Shown here: positions 1 through 7,972 of the stretch, one piece after another
Numbering within the stretch: position 1 is the stretch's first letter
Layout: every line of letters starts with the position of its first letter
Source of the DNA: Paludibacter sp.
GTDB taxonomy: Bacteria; Bacteroidota; Bacteroidia; Bacteroidales; Paludibacteraceae
NCBI GenBank assembly: GCA_028748945.1
Contig: JAQTOL010000050.1
Span: 1-11,900 of the forward strand
DNA: 11,900 bases
Direction of reading: 5' to 3'
Made by a program: the position numbers and the translations under genes
Notes under the pieces: model-generated
Told to the model about the DNA's origin: nothing
Seen by the model: the letters and a program-made list of their open reading frames with translations, nothing else
The model's database searches: none

Positions 1-1685
1 TACGATCAGAACATCTGGAAGTTACAAAAATGGAACTAGAAGCGCAAAAAAAGGAACTGTTAGCGCAATCAGCCGAACTTACGGAGCAAAATAGAGAATT
101 GGAAATGCAAAAGAAAATGCTGAGTGAAGCCAATGTGCTTAAAACAAATTTTCTGTCGAATATGAGCCATGAATTAAGGACGCCCTTAAACTCAGTTATC
201 GCCTTATCAGGCGTTCTAAATCGTCGTCTTTCGAATCAAATTCCTGCTGAAGAATATAGCTACCTGGAAGTAATAGAACGGAATGGTAAGAATTTGCTTC
301 TGCTTATCAACGACATTCTTGATATTTCGCGCATTGAATCGGGTCGTGAAGAAATTGAAATAATTAATTTTAATGCTAATAATTTGATTGCTGAAATTGT
401 GAGTATGATCCTTCCACAAACCGAAACAAAAGAGCTGAAACTCATACATTCCGGTAAAGAGGCTGAATTGCTGCTTACCAGCGATCTGAACAAATGCCGT
501 CATATTCTTCAAAACCTGATAGGCAATGCTGTGAAATTTACTGAAAAAGGCACAGTGGAAATTAAATCGAAACAAAGTGCAGATAAAATAACTATTACCA
601 TTACCGATACAGGAATCGGAATTGCCGAAAACCATATGGTTCATATTTTTGATGAATTCCGTCAGGCCGATGGAAGTACTTCGCGCAGGTTTGGAGGTAC
701 GGGTCTGGGTTTGGCTATTGCAAAAAAATATGCTAATTTGTTGGGCGGAACTGTGACTGTAAAAAGTGAATTGGGAAAAGGTTCAGCTTTTACGCTGACA
801 TTGCCTTTGAAGTATTCTGCAGAAAACAGAATTATTGAAGAAGCAGCTATATCACATTTCAATAAAGTAATTCTTCCTGCTACTGTTAAACCGGTTGGTG
901 GCAAAACTATTTTGTTGGTAGATGACAGTGAACCGGCCATTATCCAGATCAAAGACTTCTTAGAAGAATGTGGTTATCAGATTTTGGTAGCAAATGATGG
1001 TGCCAGTGCTTTGGATATTATTTCTCAGACCATCCCCGATGCCATGATTTTAGATTTGATGATGCCTGATATTGATGGATTTGAAGTGCTGAGGTCGTTA
1101 CGAAATGCTGAGCCCACGGCTAATGTTCCGGTATTGGTACTGACGGCAAAACATATTACAAAAGATGATCTGAAAGAGTTAAAGCGTAATAACATCCATC
1201 AACTTATTCAGAAAGGAGATGTGAAACGTGAAGAACTTATTTCAGCCGTTGCATCCATGGTCGTGAGCGAAGAAAAAGTCCAACCTGTTTCTAAACACCG
1301 GTTTCAACCAATTGATGGTAAGCCTGTTGTTCTGGTTGTAGAGGATAATCCGGACAATATGACCACGGTAAAAGCTATTCTTGCCAACGATTTTAAAATT
1401 ATTGAAGCCGTTGCAGGTGAAGAAGGTATTCAAATGGCAAAGAAATACAGACCGAATCTTATTTTAATGGATATAGCCTTGCCATCTATGGATGGTATTG
1501 AAGCATTTAAAACCATACGTGCTGATGTGGAATTGGAATATATTCCTGTCATTGCACTGACGGCTAGTGCTATGACAACCGATCGGGAAACCATTTTGGC
1601 GCATGGATTCGATGCCTATATTGTCAAGCCGATTGATGATAATGAATTTTATGATACGATAAACGAAGTGCTTTTCGGAAGTTGA
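1..1685 (+). CDS. Hybrid sensor histidine kinase with two C-terminal receivers, 5'-truncated by the window
   Basis: The reading frame is open to the left edge (first full codon at 3), so the ATG at 30 is internal and the sensor region lies upstream. Residues are numbered from that Met. Residues 1-38 form a Glu/Lys/Leu/Gln-rich coiled coil of the signalling-helix kind. The HisKA dimerisation domain has its phospho-accepting His at 47 (SHELRTPLNS). HATPase_c follows with an N-box (NLIGNAVKFT, 162-171), G1 (DTGIG, 193-197) and G2 (GGTGLG, 222-227), so the kinase core looks intact. Receiver 1 (about 292-408) has acidic D298/D299, acceptor D342 and T372; its usual Lys-Pro is Lys-Gly at 395. Receiver 2 (about 431-549) has E438/D439, acceptor D481, T511 and K533-P534. 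Known for the family: His47 phosphate passes to a receiver Asp and onward through an Hpt protein or response regulator. There is no DNA-binding domain, so output is by phosphotransfer. The ligand cannot be told from this fragment. The next gene is 193 bp downstream on the same strand. Confidence 0.95.
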   Translation, partial: RSEHLEVTKMELEAQKKELLAQSAELTEQNRELEMQKKMLSEANVLKTNFLSNMSHELRTPLNSVIALSGVLNRRLSNQIPAEEYSYLEVIERNGKNLLLLINDILDISRIESGREEIEIINFNANNLIAEIVSMILPQTETKELKLIHSGKEAELLLTSDLNKCRHILQNLIGNAVKFTEKGTVEIKSKQSADKITITITDTGIGIAENHMVHIFDEFRQADGSTSRRFGGTGLGLAIAKKYANLLGGTVTVKSELGKGSAFTLTLPLKYSAENRIIEEAAISHFNKVILPATVKPVGGKTILLVDDSEPAIIQIKDFLEECGYQILVANDGASALDIISQTIPDAMILDLMMPDIDGFEVLRSLRNAEPTANVPVLVLTAKHITKDDLKELKRNNIHQLIQKGDVKREELISAVASMVVSEEKVQPVSKHRFQPIDGKPVVLVVEDNPDNMTTVKAILANDFKIIEAVAGEEGIQMAKKYRPNLILMDIALPSMDGIEAFKTIRADVELEYIPVIALTASAMTTDRETILAHGFDAYIVKPIDDNEFYDTINEVLFGS

Positions 1686-1696
1686 GAAACCTTAAA

Positions 1697-1808
1697 CCCC
1701 CAATCCCGATAGCTATCGTGGAAGGACTTAAAGAGTGAGAATAGGAAGTTATTTTTTTATGCATGTACAAGAACCTGCGTTTTAATACCTTCCACGAAGG
1801 AAATTGGG
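1697..1808. repeat. REP-like nested inverted repeat with a 12-bp palindrome
   Basis: Outer arms CCCAAT (1699-1704) and ATTGGG (1803-1808) enclose inner arms TCGTGGAAGG (1716-1725) and CCTTCCACGA (1788-1797), giving a foldable element of about 110 bp. Inside the left part is a perfect 12-bp palindrome, CGATAGCTATCG (1707-1718). The right arm also contains its own small hairpin, CCTTC-CAC-GAAGG (1788-1800). The element starts 12 bp after the upstream stop codon. No T-tract follows a GC-rich stem closely enough for a classical terminator. It looks like an intergenic REP-type or miniature mobile repeat, and it may also attenuate transcription into the next gene. Only one copy is visible here, so the repeat label is inference. 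Confidence 0.5.
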
Positions 1809-1831
1809 TTGGTTCCTAAATTAAAAAATAA

Positions 1832-1857
1832 GTCCGGCAAATAAAATTAAACCGGAC
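1832..1857. promoter_or_regulatory. Inverted repeat upstream of the ten-PAS kinase gene
   Basis: GTCCGG (1832-1837) and CCGGAC (1852-1857) form a perfect 6-bp dyad with a 14-nt AT-rich spacer. It ends 21 bp before the ATG at 1879, so it would lie in the leader or over the promoter. It could be an operator or an mRNA hairpin near the start codon. No T-run follows, so it is not a standard terminator. The function is unknown. Confidence 0.35.
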
Positions 1858-1878
1858 ACAACAATAAATTCCAATTTT

Positions 1879-4800
1879 ATGGAAAGAAAGAAAATCAAAA
1901 TTCTGGCTATTGATGATAATCCTGATAATATTATCACTATTAAAGCATTGATAATGGAATCATTTCAGAATGCTGTGGTACTCACTGCATTAAATGGGTT
2001 CAAGGGACTCGAATTAGCTGCAGCAGAAGAACCTGATGTTATTCTGCTTGATATCGTTATGCCCGACATGGATGGTTTCGATGTTTGTCAAAAGCTGAAA
2101 AACGATAAAAATACATCTGAAATTCCGGTTGTGTTTGTAACCGCGATAAAAGGTGATAAATCAAGCAGAATAAAGGCGCTGGAAGTTGGCGCTGATGCTT
2201 TTCTGGCAAAGCCGATTGATGAAAGTGAACTGGTTGCACAGATAAGGGCCATGGTAAAAATAAGAACCGCCAGTCTGGAAAAAAGGAATGAAAGCATGCG
2301 ACTTACTGCTTTGGTGGAAGAACGTACAAGGGAATTAAATGAAAACTACATTTCAACGGTTAACTTGTTCGAAGATTTGAACAGGGAAAATACAATGAGG
2401 AGGGAAACGGAAAAAGCACTTATTGAAAGCCAGGAGAGATATCGCACATTAATTGAAAACTCAAGCGAAGCCATATACGTCGTTCAAAATGAGAAATTTG
2501 TATTTGCCAATCCGGCTTGCAATCAAATTTCCGGAATTTCATCAGATGAATTATTAGGTAAATCGCTTATGGATTTTGTTTCTGATGAACAAAAAGAAAA
2601 AATCAGAAAACAACATAAAGACTTATTAGAAGGTATTGTGCAAGGCAATACCGGAACTTATTCTATTCAAAGAAAACAGGGTGACTATGTTTGGTTAACC
2701 ATTAATTCGGTTCGGATTATATGGAATGATTTGCCGGCATCCTTAAATTTCGCCTCCGATATAACTGAACGAAAAAATGCTGAAGATGCCTTAAAGGAGA
2801 GTGAGGCGAAATTTAGAGATATGGCGAATCTGTTGCCACAAATTGTTTTCGAAATGGACTTAAACGGTGTTATAACCTATGTAAATGACCAAAGTGTTGC
2901 AATTCTTGGATATACGAATACTGAACTCGTTGGACAGAAATCAGTTATGGTTCATGTGCCGGAAGAAAGAGACAGGATTGTTGATTTGATTCAGCAAAAA
3001 CCAAGTTGGACTGAAATTGTTGACAGGGAATATACCATGTTACGTAAAGATGGTACCGTGTTTACAGCTTTAATTTATACAAATGGAATACTAAAGGACA
3101 ATAATTTAATCGGTTTCAGAGGTATAATTATTGACATTACCGACCGTAAAAAAGTGGAAGAGGAACTTCTGGCGAGTGAACTTAAGTATCGCAATTTAAT
3201 GGACAATTCACCCGAAGGAATCACAATTTATATTGAAGGAAAGATAGCTTATGTCAACAAAGAGGCAACACGATTGATGAGAGCTAAAGATAAAAGTGAG
3301 CTGCTTGGAAAATCATTAACAGATTTCATTCACACACAGAATAAGGAGATGGTTCTTGAAAGAATGAAATATGTTGCTTTATCGCCGGTTAATGTAGCTT
3401 TGCCGGAAGTGGAAGAAATATATACCAGACTGGATGGTACCGAAATGTATGTTGAGATAAAAGCAATGCCCATAATATTTGACAATAAGTTTGCTGTTCA
3501 AATATCTGGTCATGATATTACTGACCGTATTGAAGCTCAGGAAAAAATAAGACAAAGTGAATTATTTTTAAAAGAAACGCAAAAAATTGCCCGATTGGGA
3601 TCATATTCTCTTAATTTGGCCGACAGCCACTGGGTAAGTTCTGAAGTGTTGAACGAAATTTTTGGAATTCCAAGTGATTATGATAAGTCGATTGAGGGCT
3701 GGGCATCGTTGATTCATCCCGACTGGCAAACGGCCGTGTCGGACTATTTCGAACAGGAAGTCATCGGTAAACAAGCCAACTTTGATAAAGTTTATAAAAT
3801 AATTAGACATAATGATAAATCTGAATGTTGGGTACATGGAATTGGAGAATTGCAGTTTGATCTAAACCATCGGATTATAAAAATGATTGGCTCTATTCAG
3901 GATATTACAGATATCAAAAAAGCTGAAGAAAAACTTATAGAAAGCGAATTGTTTTTAAAAGAAACACAGAAAATTGCCCGATTAGGCTCTTATACGTTCA
4001 ATTTTACTGACAATAACTGGACAAGTTCCGAGGTTTTAAACGAAATTTTTGGAATACCTGATGATTTTGATAAATCTTTTGAAAGTTGGGAGTCTTTTAT
4101 TCATCCCGAATGGAAAAAAATAGTATCAGATTATTTCGAACAGGAAGTAAATGTCAGAAAATCAAAGTTTGATAAAATATATCAGATCATCCGGCAAACT
4201 GATAAAACTCCACTATGGATACATGATATTGCCGAATTGCAGTTTGATAAAGACAATCAACTTATTGGGCTGATAGGTTCTGTTCAGGATATTCAGGGTA
4301 TTAAAATGGCCGAGGAAGCTTTACGCGAGAGTGAATCTAAATATTTTGAACTCTTCACCCTGTTGCGATCGATGAGTGATACTATGCCTGACATGATGTG
4401 GGCCAAGAATTTAAACAACGAGTATATATTTGCCAATGAGGCATTTTGTAAACGAATATTGAATGCAGTAGATACTTCGGAACCGATTGGAAAAACCGAT
4501 ATTTTCTTTGCTCAACGGGAAAGGGACTCTCATCCTGATGATCCGAACTGGCATACATTCGGAGAAATTTGTGCTGATACCGATGTCGTTACTTTGCAGA
4601 AAATGAAAGAAATGCAGTTTGATGAATATGGTAATGTGAAAGGGAAGTTTATTTTTCTTGATGTAAATAAGGCTCCGTTATTCAATGAGAAGAAAGAATT
4701 AATCGGCGTTGTCGGTTCAGGGCGTGACGTTACGGGACGTAAAATAATGGAACAGACTTTAAGAGATAACGAACAATATACAAGTTCCCTTTTGGCGGCA

Positions 4801-7062
4801 ATTCCTGATTTGATGTTTGTTCTTGATGCGGATGGTAATTTTCTTGACTATAAATCGGGAAGCGGTATGACCTTATATGTCTCCAAGGATGAGTTTATGG
4901 GAAAAAGTCTCTTCGAGTTTTTACCGGAGCATATTGCACAACAGACGAAAGAAGCAATTGATGGGGTTATTCAAAAGAAGCCGGTTGATCCGTTTGAATA
5001 TGAACTAACCGTCGAAAATGTTTTAAGGGCTTATGAATGTAAAGTTTTCCCTTTTGGTGAGTCAAAAGTGATAGCCATGATTCGGGATATCACTACAAAC
5101 AAGCAAATACTTCAGAAACTTGAAAATAATCGGGCAGAACTGAAAGCCATCTATGATAATGCTCCTGTAGTAATGTGTGTACTTGATGAACAGAGACATA
5201 TTCTTTTTGCCAATCATGCATTTAATGCTTATGCCATATCTTTCAAGGAAGATATGAAATATGAGCAAGCGCTGGGAGGTGTTATTGGTTGTGTTAATTC
5301 TTTAGAAAATCCAAATGGTTGCGGCTATGGTAAAGATTGTAAGAAATGCACGTTAAGATTATCTATCGAAGATTCATTTCGAACCGGCAATGTTCATACT
5401 AATATTGAATATGAAACCATCATTGTCAAAAATGGAATAAAGAGAGACGTTTCTCTTCTGGGGTCTACTTCCATTATTGACACTGATGGCAAAAGAACAC
5501 TTCTGTTAAGTTTAATTGATATTACCGAAAGAAAACAAGCTGAAGATGCATTACACAAGAGCGAAATGTTTTTGAGAACATTTATCGAGAATACACCTTT
5601 TGAGATTTGGGCCAGGGATATCAATAATGTAGGTATTCTTGAAAACAAGAAAATGATTGAACACTTTGGTTCCATTCTGGGTAAAACGTCCGATGATTTT
5701 TCAAAACTACATCCGGACACGGTTGAATTGTGGAACAGCAACAACAAACGGGTATTAGCAGGCGAAATGATTGATGAACTGGTTGAATATGTTATCGATA
5801 ACAAGAAGTATACCTATCAGCAAATCATATTCCCCATTTATAATAATGGCTTAATAATAGGGATATCCGGCTTTAACATTGATATAAGTGAGAGGAAAAG
5901 GATAGAAAGCGAGTTACTGGAAACACAATTACTTTATCATTCTTTTATTGAACAATTGCCCAATCCGGTTTTTCGTAAGGATAGTGAAGGTCGCTATGTG
6001 CTGGTCAATTCGCAATTTTGTAAACTGAAGGGAATATCCAAAGAAGAATTTATTGGAAAAAAACCACTGGAAATATCCATAAAAGAAGATGCAAATCGTA
6101 TCGCACATGGGTTCGATGTTCAATATTCAAGTTTAGGCGAAGATATACATGATCAAATCCTGCAAACAGGAAATACTTATGAAATGGAGGAAGAGTATCC
6201 GGCTGCCGATGGTTCCAAACCTTTTATGCATGTGCTGAGAATGCCTGTTGTAGACTCATCCGGTGCAATTGTAGGTTCCCAGGGTATAATGTTCGATATA
6301 ACAGAACGAAAAGAAGCTGAAAAGGCGTTGAATCAGTCGGAAGAACAATTAAAAAAGTTTGCTTCGCATCTTCAAAATGTTCGGGAAGAAGAAAAAATAG
6401 CCCTGGCCCGTGAAATACACGATGATTTAGGTCAAATTCTGGTTGCATTGAAAATTGACATGGGTATGTTGAAGCAAAAAGTTCTAAAATCAAATACTTT
6501 TGTTGGCTCCGAAGATATTTTGGCTAAATTTGATAACCTTGTTGAACTTACGGATACTACCATTAAAACGGCCCGTAGAATTATGAATGGTCTGAGACCG
6601 GAGCAACTTGATTTACTGGGCTTTGTTGAAGCAACAAGACAATATCTCATTGAATTTGAGGGACGTCATCATTTGACTTGCGAATTTATATGTGACATAT
6701 CACATATCGATATTAGTTCCCAACAATCAGTTGCATTATTCAGAATTGTCCAGGAAGCACTAACCAATATTGTAAAACATGCTAAGGCTAACCGGATAAC
6801 GGTGCATTTGACAAAATTAGGGGACAAATTGTTGTTGGAGGTTCAGGACAATGGAATTGGCTTTGATATGAATAACAGGGGCAGACAAGACTCGTATGGA
6901 ATGATCGGCATGAAGGAGAGGGTGTTTTTGTTGGGAGGTATTTTAAATATTTCAAGTCAGATAGGACTTGGTACCATCGTGAAAGTAGAAGTGCCGTCTG
7001 TTACTGAACCAAAAGTTGAAACCAGAAATGATCATTACAATCTTGAAATACCCTTCGATTGA
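1879..7062 (+). CDS. Receiver - ten PAS - HisKA_3 histidine kinase (HPK7 type), 1727 residues
   Basis: This is a soluble signal integrator with no signal peptide or membrane segment. The N-terminal receiver (5-125) has D12/D13, acceptor D58 (LLDIVMPD), T88 and K111-P112. A short coiled coil (about 130-180) leads into ten PAS modules at roughly 182-300, 307-427, 433-553, 560-682, 689-812, 818-955, 963-1075, 1081-1221, 1228-1341 and 1350-1480; most end in a DITERK-like C-cap followed by a linker helix. Modules 4 and 5 are a tandem duplication and module 8 has a four-Cys motif. The HisKA_3 domain (about 1490-1575) has acceptor H1514 (REIHDDLGQ) and the family's LRP motif (1572-1574). HATPase_c (about 1610-1706) has QEALTN (N1630), DNGIGF (1657-1662) and YGMIGMKER. 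Known: such kinases phosphorylate NarL/FixJ-type regulators; none is seen here. Inference: the receiver gates the kinase in response to another kinase, perhaps the upstream hybrid. The ATG has no clear Shine-Dalgarno sequence, as is usual in Bacteroidota. The protein is far longer than typical HPK7 kinases. PAS ligands are unknown. Confidence 0.95.
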   Translation: MERKKIKILAIDDNPDNIITIKALIMESFQNAVVLTALNGFKGLELAAAEEPDVILLDIVMPDMDGFDVCQKLKNDKNTSEIPVVFVTAIKGDKSSRIKALEVGADAFLAKPIDESELVAQIRAMVKIRTASLEKRNESMRLTALVEERTRELNENYISTVNLFEDLNRENTMRRETEKALIESQERYRTLIENSSEAIYVVQNEKFVFANPACNQISGISSDELLGKSLMDFVSDEQKEKIRKQHKDLLEGIVQGNTGTYSIQRKQGDYVWLTINSVRIIWNDLPASLNFASDITERKNAEDALKESEAKFRDMANLLPQIVFEMDLNGVITYVNDQSVAILGYTNTELVGQKSVMVHVPEERDRIVDLIQQKPSWTEIVDREYTMLRKDGTVFTALIYTNGILKDNNLIGFRGIIIDITDRKKVEEELLASELKYRNLMDNSPEGITIYIEGKIAYVNKEATRLMRAKDKSELLGKSLTDFIHTQNKEMVLERMKYVALSPVNVALPEVEEIYTRLDGTEMYVEIKAMPIIFDNKFAVQISGHDITDRIEAQEKIRQSELFLKETQKIARLGSYSLNLADSHWVSSEVLNEIFGIPSDYDKSIEGWASLIHPDWQTAVSDYFEQEVIGKQANFDKVYKIIRHNDKSECWVHGIGELQFDLNHRIIKMIGSIQDITDIKKAEEKLIESELFLKETQKIARLGSYTFNFTDNNWTSSEVLNEIFGIPDDFDKSFESWESFIHPEWKKIVSDYFEQEVNVRKSKFDKIYQIIRQTDKTPLWIHDIAELQFDKDNQLIGLIGSVQDIQGIKMAEEALRESESKYFELFTLLRSMSDTMPDMMWAKNLNNEYIFANEAFCKRILNAVDTSEPIGKTDIFFAQRERDSHPDDPNWHTFGEICADTDVVTLQKMKEMQFDEYGNVKGKFIFLDVNKAPLFNEKKELIGVVGSGRDVTGRKIMEQTLRDNEQYTSSLLAAIPDLMFVLDADGNFLDYKSGSGMTLYVSKDEFMGKSLFEFLPEHIAQQTKEAIDGVIQKKPVDPFEYELTVENVLRAYECKVFPFGESKVIAMIRDITTNKQILQKLENNRAELKAIYDNAPVVMCVLDEQRHILFANHAFNAYAISFKEDMKYEQALGGVIGCVNSLENPNGCGYGKDCKKCTLRLSIEDSFRTGNVHTNIEYETIIVKNGIKRDVSLLGSTSIIDTDGKRTLLLSLIDITERKQAEDALHKSEMFLRTFIENTPFEIWARDINNVGILENKKMIEHFGSILGKTSDDFSKLHPDTVELWNSNNKRVLAGEMIDELVEYVIDNKKYTYQQIIFPIYNNGLIIGISGFNIDISERKRIESELLETQLLYHSFIEQLPNPVFRKDSEGRYVLVNSQFCKLKGISKEEFIGKKPLEISIKEDANRIAHGFDVQYSSLGEDIHDQILQTGNTYEMEEEYPAADGSKPFMHVLRMPVVDSSGAIVGSQGIMFDITERKEAEKALNQSEEQLKKFASHLQNVREEEKIALAREIHDDLGQILVALKIDMGMLKQKVLKSNTFVGSEDILAKFDNLVELTDTTIKTARRIMNGLRPEQLDLLGFVEATRQYLIEFEGRHHLTCEFICDISHIDISSQQSVALFRIVQEALTNIVKHAKANRITVHLTKLGDKLLLEVQDNGIGFDMNNRGRQDSYGMIGMKERVFLLGGILNISSQIGLGTIVKVEVPSVTEPKVETRNDHYNLEIPFD
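3559..4332 (+). repeat. Tandem in-frame duplication of a PAS module (2 x 387 bp)
   Basis: Two consecutive 129-residue units (E561-S689 and E690-S818) both begin ELFLKETQKIARLGSY and share SSEVLNEIFGIP and SDYFEQEV. Counting by eye gives 83 identities in 129 positions (about 64%) with no gap needed. The nucleotide sequences are also clearly alike at the start of each unit. The repeat period includes the PAS domain and its linker helix, which is what an internal in-frame duplication would give. The other PAS modules in the protein are much more divergent, so this is the youngest expansion. Confidence 0.9.
5290..5349 (+). other. Four-cysteine motif (C-x9-C-x5-C-x2-C) inside PAS module 8
   Basis: Cys1138, Cys1148, Cys1154 and Cys1157 are packed into 20 residues, in the part of the PAS fold normally holding the helices of the ligand pocket. 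The local pattern is GC...GCGYG..C..C. The rest of this long protein has only scattered single cysteines. The spacing suggests metal or Fe-S cluster binding or thiol redox sensing. From memory, similar cysteine-bearing PAS domains occur in other bacterial multi-PAS kinases, but I cannot verify that here. The cofactor is inference. Confidence 0.6.
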
Positions 7063-7069
7063 TTAATTG

Positions 7070-7085
7070 AAAAAACGGTTTTTTT
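7070..7085 (+). terminator. Possible weak terminator after the ten-PAS kinase gene
   Basis: Six A residues, a CGG turn and seven T residues lie 8 bp after the stop codon. The A:T-only stem would be weak, although the T-run suits an intrinsic terminator. The evidence is slight, and this may simply be an A/T-rich spacer. Confidence 0.25.
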
Positions 7086-7302
7086 GGAATATTGATTATT
7101 AAAAAATTTTAATTGAAATTCAGTTTGTTGAAAGATAAACAATGTTGCAGGCTTTAGATTTAACCTGTTTTCATTGCTAAATGAGCTTAATTCAAAGAAA
7201 CACTCAAGTAATTTATAGGAATCATGACTGTAATCTGGGTGGAATTTTGTCCTGAATATTTTCACATCGTTTTGTTTCTAGCTTCACATTTTGTAAAAAT
7301 AG

Positions 7303-7326
7303 TTGAATGTAGATCATTCAATCTAC
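7303..7326. repeat. Two overlapping, mutually exclusive short hairpins
   Basis: TTGAATG (7303-7309) pairs with CATTCAA (7315-7321) around a 5-nt loop. GTAGAT (7309-7314) pairs with ATCTAC (7321-7326) around a 6-nt loop. The two stems share bases, so only one can form at a time. Such an arrangement can arise by chance in AT-rich DNA, and no function is assigned. Confidence 0.35.
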
Positions 7327-7568
7327 CTTCAAGTACAGTTAAATAAACATATAGAAGATTAAAAAATCAATAATTAGGCTGTCAATAAAACTGTATTTTA
7401 AAGAAACGTTATTATAAATCCGGTGATTTGGATTTTAAAAGACGAGTATTTTAACTTGTTTTGTCGTATTTATTGCTACATGACTTGGTTATTGAATATA
7501 ATTGGTTAGCATCAACCGGACTTTTTGAATACTCATTATCATGTTGTTGTAACCAGATTAATTTTCTT

Positions 7569-7582
7569 GATTCGATCGAATC
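7569..7582. promoter_or_regulatory. Perfect 14-bp palindrome GATTCGATCGAATC
   Basis: This uninterrupted perfect dyad lies about 390 bp upstream of the flytrap kinase gene, in an otherwise AT-rich spacer. It has the symmetry expected of a binding site for a dimeric regulator. No regulator is encoded nearby to pair it with, so the operator role is inference. Confidence 0.35.
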
Positions 7583-7830
7583 TGAAGTGAGATTGTAAAG
7601 TAAATAAGTTTCAATTTTGATTTGTAGTAACTAGTTTGGTTGTTATGAAATAATTACTACAATTATTTATATATCAATACTTTATCGTAAAAATGCTTAT
7701 ATTTGATACTTAAAAACTGTCATTGAAAAAAATAATTATATTTTGTTGAAAACAGATTAATTAAAATTAAAATTCAAGGTACAAGATTATTGACAATGAC
7801 AGACTTGTTTTATGGAAAAAACTGACCAAA

Positions 7831-7854
7831 ATCGGACAGGCATAAAACGCCGAT
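7831..7854. promoter_or_regulatory. Short dyad ATCGG-N14-CCGAT upstream of the flytrap kinase gene
   Basis: Arms at 7831-7835 and 7850-7854 are separated by 14 nt, the same spacing as the GTCCGG/CCGGAC dyad upstream of the ten-PAS kinase gene. It lies 37 bp before the candidate promoter. With 5-bp arms it could be coincidental. Confidence 0.25.
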
Positions 7855-7890
7855 CAATAAATGGATATGATGTTAAAATGAGATGAGTGA

Positions 7891-7918
7891 TTGGTTAAAG
7901 TAAAGGTTTTTAATTTTA
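7891..7918 (+). promoter_or_regulatory. Candidate Bacteroidota-type promoter for the first flytrap kinase gene
   Basis: TTG (7891-7893) and TAATTTTA (7911-7918) are separated by 17 bp. The second box matches seven of eight positions of the TAnnTTTG -7 consensus of Bacteroidota primary sigma factors. Transcription would start a few bases downstream, leaving a leader of roughly 45-50 nt before the ATG at 7973. The spacing is at the short end of the accepted range. This is a consensus match only. Confidence 0.3.
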
Positions 7919-7972
7919 TTCTACACGGTATTTAAACCTAAATACGGGAGTAGAAAAATTGAAAGAATTAAA

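Larger units (their letters stand above)
7063..7972. other. Long AT-rich intergenic region without a convincing gene
   Basis: This 910-bp stretch separates two kinase genes on the same strand. I found no ORF with recognisable homology, no tRNA-like cloverleaf and no transposon ends. It contains a weak A/T hairpin at its start, overlapping hairpins (7303-7326), a 14-bp palindrome (7569-7582), a 5-bp dyad (7831-7854), a 24-codon ORF (7812-7886) and a candidate promoter (7891-7918). Its length and composition suggest that the downstream flytrap kinase genes have their own transcription unit. Confidence 0.6.

Noticed and set aside
1202..1240. Receiver 1 of the first kinase as a degenerate, inactive receiver because Lys-Pro is Lys-Gly
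   Set aside because: The acidic pair, acceptor Asp, Thr and the key Lys are all present; replacing only the Pro does not show loss of function.
1707..1718. The CGATAGCTATCG palindrome as a rho-independent terminator of the first gene
   Set aside because: A perfect palindrome with no loop and no T-run directly after it does not fit an intrinsic terminator.
5394..5804. A 136-codon minus-strand ORF inside the ten-PAS gene, and similar antisense ORFs elsewhere
   Set aside because: These are frame shadows of strongly supported kinase genes and have no independent coding evidence.
7035..7265. A 76-codon minus-strand ORF mostly in the spacer after the ten-PAS gene
   Set aside because: It overlaps the 3' end of the kinase gene and has no recognised motif; its composition fits translated AT-rich spacer.
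7698..7705. TATATTTG, another -7-like box in the long spacer
   Set aside because: No TTG is present 17-23 bp upstream, and such octamers are common in AT-rich sequence.
7812..7886. A 24-codon ORF rich in basic residues in the spacer before the flytrap kinase gene
   Set aside because: It has no recognisable family, no clear ribosome binding site and a length expected by chance. A leader-peptide role cannot be supported.
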